DNA of 64,000 nucleotides from Cryptomeria japonica (GCF_030272615.1 NC_081409.1:203549949-203613948); one strand, 5' to 3'; counted from the stretch's first letter, positions 22,912-35,069 are shown. The notes: generated from the letters alone by a model not told the origin. Numbers and translations: made by a program.

Positions 22912-23399
22912 GTAGGTGGCAGAAAGAAACTGATAAAATATTAAATATGTTTCCATGCTTTATTCTTTTTCTTTGAGTTAGTGTGAGAAATGAATGTCTT
23001 TTGTTTCAATTTGATTGGATGCTTATCTGTAAATTTAGAACAAGAAGTGCGTGACTTATATGAATATTCTGTCTGAAAAATACATTTTTTGATGCCTTGT
23101 CCATTACATATGATTCATGTCTATGATTATATATGGTTCATGTATCAACTATCTTTTTTTTTTAAAACATCAAACGACACTTGAATTTTCTTCTTCATTA
23201 TTTTGAACATTCAAACCTTGATATATAACTCTTACCTTATTAGATGAGTTCCTCATATACTGTTGCTTTTTGCTGAAAGAATCATAATATGTACTTGCTA
23301 TCCTAGGATTCTCCGAAATTATTCAAATTTTTAATTTGTCCTGATCTGAGGATGTAATGGTCTTATATCTAATTTGTAATATTCTTTCTGTACTCTTTG
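22912..23399 (+). other. Intron sequence, nothing recognised
   Basis: AT-rich, with no open frame or repeat that can be identified. Confidence 0.4.
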
Positions 23400-25390
23400 G
23401 AATAAGAATTTCTAGGAATCCATGCCCCCTGGTTGTACAAGTGTCTAGAGCCTAGGAATCCCGTGGCATTCTGACAAAACTTTGTTTGGCCAAATCCTTT
23501 TCTTTTGTTAGCATTTGAATCTTGTCCAAAAAGGGAAGAATATAAACTCACCTTAAAACTGCCTTTGGTGTGTTGGAAATTGAAATCTATTATTGGTAGG
23601 ATTTGATCTGTTTATAGTGGAAAAAACCTGGAGGAATAGTAAGAAGCTGCAATTAGATAATACCTGTGGATATGGGCAGTTTTTTTTTTCCGTGTGAGGA
23701 CATATGGGCCTTTGCAGAGGCTTCATACTTGTAGATTCTGGCAACAGTCAAGACTACTATCTCCTGCTTAAGCATGACAGTAACATGAATAGAGCATGAC
23801 ACAGCTTCGCAACAGCCTGTAATAATAATACCATTCAATTTCCTCGCCAAACATCAGAGTGCCTGCAACCATCAATTGAATGATAATATTGAAGTTTGAA
23901 CAATGTTGAAACTGACAACAGGACTGCAGTTAAGGTTTGCAAAATCAAAATCAGTTGGACTGCAGTTAAGGTTTGCAAAATCGAAATCAGTCTAAACTTT
24001 CATGAATATTGCCAAAATCCAAGAGGTATATCCTGCAATCACCAAAAGATAATTGTTGATTTGTCCGTGGATGCAACTTAATAAGATCAGAATAACAATT
24101 CTTGTTATTCTCACTTATCTGCTAGAAATAACATGGTTATTTTATTACTTATTTTCCCTATTTATGGTGTGTCTAGCATGTGCAATAAGGAGTGATTGGA
24201 CTGCTATCCAATACCGTTGGTGTCTATTATGTTTGCATGATATAATTATATACTATATTAATGAAACAGCTGTCATTTCTGAGTAAATTAGATGCCTTGA
24301 AAAGCTCTGATACCATTTGTAAGATTAACCAAGTTAGAATATCACCTGAATATTTTTTTGATTTCTACTCACATAATGTGTTATGAAGAACAAATTGGAA
24401 CAAAATGACAAGAAATTTGATGGATGGCTTTTGTCGGTCCTACCTCTTCCATGTGAATGTGCATTGCTTTGCCATGAAACCCTAATTTTAATGATTCCTG
24501 CTTGCTGAAAGTGGAATCATAAACATTTTCTCCACCTTTGGGTCTAGATCTATAAATCCGTGTCCCCTGGCTGTAAAAGTGTCCAGATCATGGGAATCCC
24601 CCTTGGCTTTTTGATGAACCATCCTTGGCCAAATCCTTTTCTTTTGTTAACATCTGAGTTTTGTCCAAAAAGGAAGGACAATGACAATTATCATTACCCT
24701 TAAAAACTGCATTTGGTGTTGGAAATTGGAATCGGTTATCATTAGGAATTGATCTGTTCATAGTGAAAAAAATTAGGAGGAATAGTCTCATTTAAGAAGC
24801 TGCAATTAGATAATACATACAGATATAGGCACTTTGTTTTCTGTGTGAGGACATATGGGCCTTTTCAGAGGCTTCATACCTGTAGATTTTGGCAACAGTC
24901 AAGAATAAAATCTCCTGCTTAAGCAAGACAGTAACATGAAAAGAGCACGAGCTCCACAACAGCCCGCTATGCCATTCAATTTCCTTGCGAAACATCAGAA
25001 TAACAATGCTTGTTATTCTCACTTATCTGCTAAAAACATGGTTATTTTATTATTGTTTTCTCAATTTATGGTGCCTCTAGAAAGTGCAGTAAGGAATGAT
25101 AGGACCGCTATCCAATACTGTCAGTGTACATTATGTTTGCATAATGTAATCATATGCTATAATACTAAAACAACTATCATTTATCAGTAAATTAAATGCC
25201 ATAGAAAGCTCTGACACTGTTCTTAAGATTAATCAAATTGCTGTTATATAAAGTAAGTAGGACAATTCAGAATATCATATGAATGTTATTTTGACTTATA
25301 CTCACATAATGTGTGCCAGATCATAACACAACGGGAATTTTGTTATGAACAACAATTTGGAATAAAATGATGAGAAACTTGATAACTGGC
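23400..25390. repeat. Approximately 1 kb tandem duplication within the intron
   Basis: Copy one (about 23400-24420) and copy two (about 24540-25390) share long blocks. These include AATCCRTGYCCCCTGGYTGTA, GGCCAAATCCTTTTCTTTTGTTA, TTGGAAATTG, AAGAAGCTGCAATTAGATAATAC, GGACATATGGGCCTTT and CTTGTTATTCTCACTTATCTGCTA. The offset is 1139 bp near the start and about 908 bp later, because copy one has an extra 230 bp (about 23860-24090) and other gaps. The product is non-coding. Confidence 0.85.
23921..23992. repeat. 36-bp direct repeat, two copies
   Basis: GGACTGCAGTTAAGGTTTGC begins at 23921 and again at 23957. The units are nearly identical and lie in the part of copy one that copy two of the larger duplication lacks. 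Confidence 0.9.
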
Positions 25391-25471
25391 CTTGGGCGTT
25401 TTAACCTTTTCCATGTTAACATTGCTGCTTTTCCCTAAAACCCTAATTCTAATGATGCCCGCTCTTTTAAA

Positions 25472-25945
25472 GTGGAATCACAGATATTTTCTCCAACTTT
25501 GCGTATGGTTTCTCATGCCATAGGTGTTCCAGGCATGCCTCCTTCACATGGACCTTCAGCTCACTCTGATGATGTTGTCCCTTCGGAAGTTGCTCTTCAT
25601 GGTTTGTATAGGAAGAGATTTACAGTTACACACAAGGTTCTGGGGTCAAGGATTCACTCCCCAGAAGAAGGCATTCGATGGGCTGATCAAGCCCACAGGC
25701 TCAGAATGCAGGATTTGAAGGCCACAATTTCTATTGTTGGAAGTTTGGCCTTGGATGCCAAATTCCCTAATACTGCTTACCATTGGCATCAAAAACTTCT
25801 TTTAATGCACTCTATGACTGATTCTGACAATCTCATCTCAGGCAATATGGTGGTTAGCAAACAATCCAGTGCAACTAAGATCAAATGGTTGAAAGGCTTT
25901 TTATTAAACCCTTTTAGGGTTCTTGTGAATCTCAAGGAGGACTAG
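25472..25945 (+). CDS. Unassigned 157-codon open frame in the intron
   Basis: It is open from ATG 25472 to TAG 25945 and overlaps a shorter frame. The translation has no low complexity and contains protein-like stretches (HGLYRKRFTVTHKVLGSRIH, GIRWADQAHRLRMQDLKA). No family is recognised, and no splice signals or promoter are evident. A fragment of an old mobile element or a captured gene piece is possible. An 86-codon frame follows at 26061-26321 without visible relation. Chance persistence of an open frame cannot be excluded. Confidence 0.25.
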   Translation: MESQIFSPTLRMVSHAIGVPGMPPSHGPSAHSDDVVPSEVALHGLYRKRFTVTHKVLGSRIHSPEEGIRWADQAHRLRMQDLKATISIVGSLALDAKFPNTAYHWHQKLLLMHSMTDSDNLISGNMVVSKQSSATKIKWLKGFLLNPFRVLVNLKED

Positions 25946-26893
25946 GTAATTCAAAATATAGAGATTTCTGAAGGATAAAGATCTCTCCTTAGAGATTTTT
26001 TACTTTGCACAGCAAGGGCTTCTTCTAGAGCTAAAGGGTGAGTGACTACGTTAGAAAACATTGGCAAAGAAATGGCTGCCTCTTCAAAGTCTTCTCCCTT
26101 TCTCTCTTCTAGTTGGATTTATGCATCCTCATGGTGAATTTTGTTTTGGCCCTGACACAACTTCTGGAGGACACCTTGACAATTTAGTATGGAAAGACCA
26201 TCCTAAGCTTTTAGAGGACAACATAATGATAGGGTCTATCAGCTCTGTTTACAATGATGATGTCTTGGAGGATTCTCTTTCGATCCTTACATTCAAACCC
26301 TTGACATTAAAATGGATTTAAGAGGTGGTTCATTGTAAACAATACTTACTAGATCATTGTTTGCAAATTTTCAGCATTTTGGCCCAAATGATGTGACTTA
26401 CACGCATGGATTTTGGAGCATTGGAAAAGGAACTTGGAAGGTGAAATTTTTATATATCCCTATGCTTAGGGTTTTAACATTCTTGAATTTGATTCACTAA
26501 AGGATAGAGAGCTTATTCAACAATTTGGTCAATGGGTTTTTTAGGTGATTTTCTCTGCTTTAAGCCTTGGTTTTCTACCTTTGATCCCTATGTATATTCT
26601 TTTTCCCCTACATTTTTGCTTGTAAGTTTGCCTTACATACCTTAGTAATTCTAGGAGACTAAGAGTTTTGAGGCTAATGGAAATGGGCATGTGGAATTTC
26701 ATTGTATGTTTGATGTGATTGCTAGCTTCCCTTGCTTCCCTTATGCCCGCATTTGTGTAGAGTGATATTACCTATGGTTTGCTTGCTAAATTGTTTTTCA
26801 GCAATCAAAGATGGTGATAACTAGTAGATAATGATAAAATCACTTTTCGCCTTAGGTGCAAAAAATGCATCTCTAATGAGCATTTAGCCTTTC

Positions 26894-28420
26894 TGTAATG
26901 TCCTCACTTCTCTAGCTGCTATCAAGATGCGTAAATTCACCTGTCACCCATCTCCACAGGTGAAGTTCAGTGTTGGGAGATGATGGGTTAGCCAAAGGGG
27001 ACCAATACTTAGACAAATTTTGCTTTGGTGAGCTATTTATAATAAAACTTTATAATATTATGCTATAATTAATTTTTCTAAATTTAGAAAAAGTTAATAA
27101 AAGTGACTTTATAAGTTACTTCTTTTTGGAATAAGTAGCTTTATATTAAAAGTTACATTGCACTTTTCCCTAGGAGATTTAATAACTTAAAAAGTGGTTA
27201 TAATTCTATGATGAAGTCTACCCTCAAGATGGCGCCACTTTATGGGAGAGGGAATATTCCTTGGAATCATTAAACAATGCCAAGAGAAGTTCGATTTAGG
27301 TTTGGAAGAGATAAAGGAGCTTGTACGTATCATTTTGGGCATCTTTGGAGTTTGGAATTTGGTGAATTTTTTGCATTTGCAGGTCTGCTATGTTTATTGC
27401 AGGGTCTAAATTTGGGTTTGAGGATGAAAATCTTTATTCCTTGTGTGAGAGGACAAAATCCCCCTCACCTTTGTGCCATTGATTTAACCAGGAATGATCA
27501 TATTCAGCCATTAAGAGCCAAAAGTCCAAGTTTATGTGCAGCTACAGCACAGTTATTGACAAAATATGAGATTTGAGTATGTTTTGGAAAGATATTTCAG
27601 AGTTTGAGGCAAATTGTGGTTTACCATTCTCTTCCTAGCCAATTCGTACCACCTAGAGCTTGCCTGGATTTTCAAATAAATAATTTAAGGGGTTTTGCAG
27701 CAGGGTTTCTATACAAATTCCATTGTTAGCAGCAAATTAGAGGATTTCCCATAGTTATTTGGTGAAAGCAATTCTTATTGGAGCTACAAGAGCAAAACAG
27801 TGGGTAGAAGACACTCCAAATTGGGGTTTCTCCTGGGGAAAGTTCAGAAAGTGCACTGAAATAAGGTTTTCTTCTCTAAATTGTTTTTGATAATTATCTA
27901 GTAGATGAATTAAACTTTCAGGAGTCATTGGTTGCAGCTGGAGGTGCTTCATTCAGTCATTTCACCTGTTTAGACCAATAAGACCCCCTCTATTCCCAGC
28001 GCTGGACTCCTGGTAGGCCATTGTTGGCTTAGTTTGTTGAAGGAAATCATTTTCATTCATTTGTTATTGCTGATAAATAAAAATCAGAAATCTGAATTTA
28101 GTTTCCAGTCAATTGTTTATGTATTATCATTATTATTCATTTGCATTGTCAATTTCACAAAGCATATATTTCAAAAAAACACAAAAAAGCATAAAACTTA
28201 CAAAAAACTCATCAAAAAACCAAATTTCCAACCGCTGGCCAAAGAAATCAGACTCAGGAAATTATATCAGATTGCTACATTCAGTACTCGGCATCTTTCA
28301 CTTTCAATGCCCCAAAAGGCTTTCAAGGTGGTTGTTTCTATGCAAGGTAGCCAATTTTTGGCTAATCTTGTGAAACCCACTTGGTAGGCTGGTGCTAAAT
28401 TTCATCATCATTTGATTGCA
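26894..28420 (+). repeat. LTR-like repeat with TGTAATGTCC start (right end uncertain)
   Basis: It begins TGTAATGTCCTCAC. Its right half (28060-28245: TTGTTATTGCTGATAAAT, then an A-rich run with ACAAAAAAGCATAAAACTTACAAAAAACTC, then CGCTGGCCAAAG) resembles the repeat beginning at 45443 at 46728-46846. The two are probably diverged members of one LTR family in the same orientation. No matching terminal CA or target duplication was found. Confidence 0.5.
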
Positions 28421-28545
28421 CTAGATGTTTAGTTGAGGATGATTCTCATAATATCTCTGTAGAGGCAATGGGACAGGGCACAGTGACTTCATTAGTGTTA
28501 TTAATATCATGTATTTGACCCCTAACTTGTTTTGAGCATGTCCAT

Positions 28546-30646
28546 TCAATCATCATTAGTAATAGGTCCTAACTCAATTGTCTCCAAATCATACTCATTG
28601 GCAGTAATTTGATCTTGTGGCTTGTCCACTCTTGGGGTAGCAATCTGTTTTACTCGGGATCCAACACTGTCTTTTGTGATCTTTGAAAGCTTGGTAGCCT
28701 TCCTCTTCTCTTCTGTTGGACCAATTCTATTCAAGAAGTCATCCACATTTTCAATTGTTTCATCCTCAATTACTATCACTTCCTTACTAATTCTTTCTTG
28801 TAGCCATGCTGGAATAGTGGATCTTTCTTTCTCTACTTGTAACTCTTTGATTTGTTGTTTAGTTCGAGTTGGAGAAGTTACCTCATCCTCATGATTTCTT
28901 ATATACACATATTCATCTTCAGCTTCCTTACCATTTGTAACTACTTCTTGTGTTCTTGGAGGATCTTGTACTTGTGGCTGTTTTCCTTTTGTTGTCCTAT
29001 CTCCTTGATTATCATGTATAGTGGATTCTAGTGATTCATTCGCACCTTGATCACTACCTCCATACCAAGGTGATTGTCCTTCATTGTTGGCCGTCTTGTT
29101 CATATTGACCTCATGGATGGAAGAGGTGCTGGTGGAATGATGACTTGTACTTGTTCTTTGTTTCTTTTGTTTTGACCCCTTCTTGCAACTTCCTTTTCTT
29201 TTGGAGCTCATAGGTTGAGTTGACTGGGTAGTATTCTCACTTATGCTTACGCTTTCTATTTCCTCATTTGAAGAATCCGGATCTCCCATCATATCAAAGG
29301 TGAGTTGTACATTTTGACTCTTTAATTTGTTATTTTGATATTCTACCCATCCTTTTGTGTAGGCCAAGACAGGTCTAATCAACTAGTTCGTATCAGTGAC
29401 TTCCATCTCAACCCAATTGACTTCCATTTCTTTATCCTTCACTTGCTCATAAGCACGTTGGAGGCGCCTTCCATCATCCTACACTTGATCTGGGATTGTG
29501 AACACTCTAAATATCCTGATGATATCTATAGGCAATCTGGAGGACATCATTTTTCTAATCTCAAAATCATCTTTGACATTCATCCAATAGTCTTCTATAT
29601 GTGGCTTGTGCTTGTGTTTGTTACCATTCTTGCTCATGTTGCCGTATGGATCAAAAATAGTCCTTAAAGGATATTCAATGAAGGGATAAAATTTCATCTC
29701 CTCTTCTGCTTTCTCAGCTGCCTGCAAAGATGGACATACCTCTAATGACTGTCCAACCACAATGAGAAAGGAAATCCTAGTATTATGTTTGTCCTTTTGA
29801 GTCCTGTCATATGCAACTAATTGCCTCAACACCTCCAACAACACCATCTTGTCGGTAGGGTAATGTAGAATCTTGTATGGTGGAGTTGAGCATCCTTGAA
29901 CTCATATGTAGGTGAACTTGGGAAATTGAATGAACCGAGCACCTTATTTCTTCACCAATTCCTGTGCCTACGGGGATAACCTTTGATGGATGACGCCTTG
30001 CAATTTTCTTGTTATATGCATGGAGAAGGCATCATTCACTCTCCGATAATGTGCTTTGTTATGAAAATGCAGCTGTGTGTAATTCTCGCATACCCGTATT
30101 TCTCCTTTTCCATTCCCTACTGGGCCTCTATACATTAGTCTTGTGTACTCTTTGGCTCTAGCTAGTGAGTATATGATGTAGGAGCTCATATGAAATTGTT
30201 TGGTGCACTCAAGTCTTGTCAATTGAAGATCAAGATTGTTGCTTATAATCATGGTCCAGTTGATCTTTTCATTTCTGGTTGTTAATGCTTCTATGAAAAC
30301 ATCCATTTCTCAAATGAGGAGGCATGTGCACTTCCCATGATCCTATTGAGTAGGGTAATCAAATCACTGAATTCTTCCTTGAAGTCTGTTCGGTGGAGAT
30401 TGCTTGGCACTTTGTTGAGAGCGGGCCGAGCCTTTGACAACCAATATTTATTGATGATACTAAGACATTTGTCAGGGCCATCCTCATAGATCGCCAATGC
30501 TGCTTCTTTACTCTTGTATATCATGTCTTTAGGCTCAAGTATGTTGAATGTCTCACTGATAGCGGTCTCTAACAAGAATGCTAACACTTCGCCATTAGGT
30601 GTGTTTATTTGCCTTGTATTAACTTCAGAGTGTCTTGCGCATTCAA
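28546..30646 (-). pseudogene. Main part of an unrecognised retroelement protein (split ORF)
   Basis: Minus-strand coding region continuing from 42279-42062 across a solo LTR. In order: an N-terminal globular part (30646-29968) with YKSKEAALAIYEDGPDKCLS and DFKEEFSDLITLLNRIMG, then EKWMF, a YIIYSLARAKEYTRLMYRG block and ENYTQLHFHNKAHYRRVND. Then come a mixed frame at 29847-29479 (122 codons) and a highly hydrophilic Ser/Thr/Lys/Glu-rich tail (29382-28546, 278 codons) with the basic cluster KRKGSCKKGSKQKKQR. Frameshifts near 30300 and stops at about 29900 and 29480 make it a pseudogene. There is no zinc knuckle, protease, RT or integrase. A decayed homologue lies at 15410-16150. The family is unknown to me; a retroelement-encoded accessory or gag-like protein is the best guess. 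Confidence 0.6.
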
Positions 30647-31731
30647 TGTAATGTCCCCTAGTTAGTTATATTCTAAATTATCTTAAATTTTCCTAAATCT
30701 GAAATAGGTTATCAAGTTTTAAGGGAGTACCTTTGTATACTGTTTTCTTGCAACACAAAATTAGACAACATATATGAAGTAATACTTATAAACTGAAACA
30801 TGTACTAATGAATTAGATTGAGCGATACAATTCTTTAATGTATTAATTACCATTAGTATTATATTTGTTAGATGAAATCAGATTGTAGGCTAGTTGCCAT
30901 TCTTTATTATCCAATCCTTAGTACACTAAGGTAGGCTAGCTGGATAGGGTGTCCAAGAGACCCTCCACCCTAGGCCCAAGAGCAGATGCTACATTCCTCT
31001 TGGCTCTGTGTGGCAGGTGTTAGGCATCCATCATGGAGTGGCGTACCCAGTGAGGTGTCCTATTGCCGTTCCCCCCCATCACAACCACCTCCCCTCTTAA
31101 GCCCAAGAACAGATTCTTCATCCCTCTTGGCTCCATGTGGCAGGTGTTAGGCATCGATCATGGAGTGGCTTACCTAAGAGAGGGTCCCATATTAAGCAGT
31201 AATATGCAGTTGATATGATTCATCAATTAAACAATCTCATATAGATTATAAGTTCCATTGTAGAGTTATATCAGTTTACTGTTAGTATCATCATATTTAT
31301 CACAGCCTTAATTATCAATGTTATCTTAGATTACTGTGTTATATCAGATTCTGTAAGAATCTTTAGATTACGCTTATTATCAGCTTTATAATAAACTAGA
31401 TTCATTCCATCATATTATATTACCATATGTTAATGTTGACAGCATTATGGAGTTCATCTTCATCACACTCGTATTCCTCATTCTGACATTATATTTGATT
31501 ATGTTCATTAACTGATTTCAGTATTAAATTATATTTACTTATCATTTATCAGATGATCGATTGCACTATTGCACCATATTTACTGTGAATGATCATTCAC
31601 CAGATGATCGTTTGTATTATCAGATTGTAGTAATTGTGTCATTGTGTTCATATATTTCTAGGTAAAACTAGGGTAATACAGAGTCCATACCTTTGCTGAG
31701 TGTCCTGTGTGCGGGTCTGATGGAGCAGCTT
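30647..31731 (-). repeat. Solo LTR, left part (continues at 41462-42061)
   Basis: This is the terminal part of a minus-strand LTR ending GGGGACATTACA (plus-strand TGTAATGTCCCC at 30647). It is flanked by TTCAA at 30642-30646, and the other end has TTCAA at 42062-42066, a perfect 5-bp duplication. It includes two diverged copies of CTTGGCTCYRTGTGGCAGGTGTTAGGCATC (about 31000-31027 and 31120-31150). Confidence 0.85.
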
Positions 31732-32052
31732 TGTTAGTAGCCTAAGTGGATTAAGTTGTAGCATACAAAACACCAAGATCCAACTATAATACCAGAGCAT
31801 AATAAAACACTATCATGGAACCAACAACACACAATACAGTATACCGAGATATATTCATGTAACACAGATGTATATCATATTATTCTCCATTAGAATGTAT
31901 CTCCAATTGCTACAAGCTTACATATAAAGAGTTTGCTGTTGGTTAGGCCATCAACCGTCAGACAACCAACTACCCCGTAAGTATAACTTAATACTATTGT
32001 TTTATTTTAATACATTACCAAAAAGCCTTATTTACTAATTAACCGGCTTACA
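31732..32052 (-). repeat. 3' LTR of the gypsy element
   Basis: 321 bp, TG...CA ends, equal in length to 41136-41456. Differences seen include GTGGA/GTTTA near 31747, CATG/CGTG near 31856, TATTCTCCATT/GATCTCCACT near 31882-31892, CTG/CGG, CCG/TCG and AGAC/AAAC. Confidence 0.95.
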
Positions 32053-32068
32053 TCATCCCCCCCCAAAA
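32053..32068 (-). other. Polypurine tract of the gypsy element
   Basis: The minus strand reads TTTTGGGGGGGGATGA directly before the 3' LTR. Confidence 0.85.
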
Positions 32069-32116
32069 CTTGTTCGTCTTCCAGACGAACACAAAACAGC
32101 AAAATAACAAAACTAT

Positions 32117-34419
32117 CTACTTAGAGGGACAAGTGGACGTCCCTGTTCCCGTAGGGGTCCGCTCTCGGAGGATCTTTAGATCTCTTTCAGCAATGAGTTG
32201 TTTCTCCCGAGTTGCTTTCAGAAGCCTGAGTGCATCCATTCGGTCTTTCTCAAAGGCAGCCAACTTCTGTTCCTTTTCCAGCCGCATGGTTCTCTCTTGA
32301 ACCATTTCTTGCTTTAGGGCATTGACCCTTTCTTTCAGCTCACTCTCTCGCTGCTGGGCTAAGGTGTGGTCTCCTTCCATTTTGCTCGCTTTCCAGGTCA
32401 TCCCTTGGAGCTGTAAGAATGTAGTACAGAAAGTCTGTTCCATGGAAGTGAGGGCTCCTATTACTCCCTGATTACCTCCTGTGTGCCCACTGAGGATATG
32501 TGGTACTCCCCAGTCTGCTACCATCTCCGAAGTTTCCATGTCGGGCCAACCTTGGTTCCTGATTTTCTCCGAGAACTCCCTCTTGCAGCGTTTTGTCATA
32601 AACGCCAGTAGTGCTTCCGTTGCTCTTGCTATAGCAGGCACATCGGATCCTCGAGAATGATCTCTCATCCTCTCTGTGGCTGTCCTCATTACTTCCAACT
32701 CCGAAAGAAAATGCTGTGCAGCAGCTTCCCACTCTCCGATCCCCTCTACTTGTGAGGACGTGCTGTGCCCTTTCCCAGTTTCTTCAATCCTCAGGCTCTC
32801 CTCCTACTGGTCAAGGCCCAACGATGGTGAAGGAGGTGGAACCTCTATGTCCATCTGGAATCTGGCGAGTAGGCTGTCTGTTTCGGTCTCCATGTTTGTT
32901 TCCTCGGTCCCTTTCCCTTTGTCTCCTGTTGGCTCTTCCAGGGTCATTTCTTCTTCTGTATTCCCTACCTCCACACTTGCCAGAGGGTTGATTATCGGTG
33001 CTACTACCAATGCGACAGCCCTAGCGGCTTCCACGCCCCTGGGTGTGTTTATATGGAGAGTGTGGGTCCCTGCACTGTTTCTCCTCAAGTCTATTAACTG
33101 GGATGGGGTCCCTGCGACCCCAGGTACCAAATGTGTCGTGGTGGGAATCTGTGCCGGTTTGAAAAGTACCCTTTTCCTTACTCCCCATCCTGGTATGGCT
33201 GATATGCCCCCCATACGGCATTCCGTCTCCACCTGCCGCGGACCTCCTATGTGCCCTCCTCATTGTTCCATGCTCGTTGGTTCCAATGGCCCTGTCCTGT
33301 CCTTCTTATCACCTTCTGGTCCATGCATAGTGTGGCTTTGCTCCATATGGAATTCCCCTTCGTTTTCATCCGATGAAGATGATATATATGTTTCCTCTTC
33401 CCCTGTCTCTACCTCTTCGTCAGAGTTGTTATCTTCCTCTCCTCCATCTTCCATGCTCCCTGCCAGTTCTTGCCTTGCTTTCTTTCTCGATGTCATCTCT
33501 GTGGCTACTACTGTAAAAGTGTCCAGGTGTAGCCAATAATACATGGTTGGCTTGTAGGGCTCCACCTGACTTGAGGCCACAAACCCTCCTCTATTTTCCA
33601 GTGCCACCTGGGTTCTCAATGCTTCCAAGAAGAGGGCGATGAGGTGATGGGGTCGTAGAGGGTTTTATGTTTAAGGAGCATGGCTTCCTTTACCCGGCTG
33701 GAAAGGACTCGGCCCCAGCTGAATATTTTGCCATTGCTTAGTCTGTACATGAGGCGTAGCATCCATATTGCAACATCGGATGCTCGACTTGCTGCTGTTA
33801 GCTTACTCTTCAGGATATCCATGACGCATCTCCACTCTGGTGAGGTGAGGTAAGATTCCTTTAGACCCCTTCTATTGCTATTCTGCCATAAACTGTCCCA
33901 TTGCTCTTCTGTGAGTGTATTACCGCAGATGTGTTCCATCAACTGCTTCTTTTCTTCTGTAGACATTCTTGCTGAGGGTTTCATAGTTGAATCTCCGCCA
34001 CTTGGAATTCCGAAAACCTTGTTGAATTCCTTGGGTGCATAAGAGATGATCACTGTCTGTCCCAAATAATCAATTACTGATCTATGCTTGTCCTGCTCAT
34101 ATCCGTGGACCATAGCGCGCAATATAGGCTCAAATTCTTTCAGATTGAAGATGGGCATAAAAATGATTTTATCAACCTCTGCTTTCTTCAATGAATTCTT
34201 TAGAGGGTGGTCCTCCTCATTGCGTTCCCACCACCTCTTGCACTCACTTCCAAGAACTCCTTCAAACGTAATATTCTCCACGTTTACTTGTTCTATTGCC
34301 CTGTCCTGGCTTTTCTTGCTAGTTCCCGGCATGGCCATTGGTTGCTTGTTAGAGGTACTGGCCTTGTAGTTTATGTCATAACTACCCGTTCTAGGGTTGC
34401 CGTGACTCCCTTTCACCAT
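32117..34419 (-). pseudogene. Large extra ORF of the gypsy element, unknown function
   Basis: It lies between pol and the 3' LTR. It starts at ATG 34419 and reads 267 codons. One frameshift near 33620 then leads into a single frame that continues to 32117 with two in-frame stops (33260, TGA; 32804, TAG), about 765 codons in all. N-terminal half: globular, with IFNLKEFEPILRAMVHGYEQ, VIISYAPKEFNKVFGIPSGG and WMLRLMYRLSNGKIFSWGRV. Middle: acidic Ser/Glu-rich low complexity (about 33500-33330). C-terminus: a long Glu/Lys/Arg-rich stretch (about 32420-32150), very probably a coiled coil. No transmembrane segment typical of envelope proteins was seen. Extra 3' ORFs occur in Athila, Ogre and related elements; the role here is unknown. 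The YAPKEFNKVFGIP/ISWG-like pattern faintly recalls plant mobile-domain proteins. Confidence 0.75.
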
Positions 34420-34589
34420 CTTGTGTCTTGCTGGCGTATGCTTCTCCCTCGCTGTGCAACTGTAGTGATGGCCCCTTTGGTGGCTTTGAGTTCTTATACT
34501 GCGGGGCTGATGTGGTCGATTTACCTCGTCCTTGCTTGTGCTGCGGCTGTGTATGGTGTAGTCCCTGCACTTGCTGTGGCTAAGGCGTA

Positions 34590-34985
34590 CGCCGTAGCCT
34601 TGGCCGCTGCGTGTGCTTGTGGTATTGCGTGCACTCCCTGCGCTCCCTTCCTTGTGTACACTCTCTGCGCTGCGTACACTCCCTACACTCCCTTCTGTGC
34701 GTACACTCCCTGCACTGTGTACACTCCATGCGCTCCCTTCCTGACTTCCGCCTTCGCCTCCTTGCGTCCCCTTCGTGCCACCGCGCCTGGGTGTGCCTAC
34801 GCCTTCCCTCTTCGTGACACCTCCCCCCTTGCGCCCTCTGCATCTCCCTTGCGCAGCTCCGCGTATGCTCCACCCCTCCCCACGCGTGGCGTGTCTTCCT
34901 TTGGCTGTGCGTACGTGCTGCGTGGTGCGTACAGGCTGCGTGGTGCGTACGTGCTATGTAGCGTGTACGTGTTGCGTAGTGCCTT
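34590..34985. repeat. GC-rich minisatellite inside the gypsy element
   Basis: Two repeat types occur. TACACTCCCTGCGCTGCG-like units are spread over about 34630-34740. An exact-period 18-bp array occupies 34907-34978 (GTGCGTACGTGCTGCGTG and three variants starting 34925, 34943 and 34961). The block lies between the end of pol and the extra ORF, where Tat/Ogre-type elements often carry tandem repeats. It is open on both strands over hundreds of bases because of its composition, which produces spurious long frames. Confidence 0.85.
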
Positions 34986-35069
34986 CGCGGGGATTTTTGT
35001 GCCTTCGTGCCAACTCTGTGTGTACGCCCTGGACACTCCTTCACACTTCTCCGTTGCCTTTGCAAAAAT

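Noticed and set aside
32676-33539. 287-codon plus-strand open frame, Ser/Pro-rich
   Set aside because: Antisense shadow of the acidic part of the extra ORF; the minus-strand frame has the coding features.
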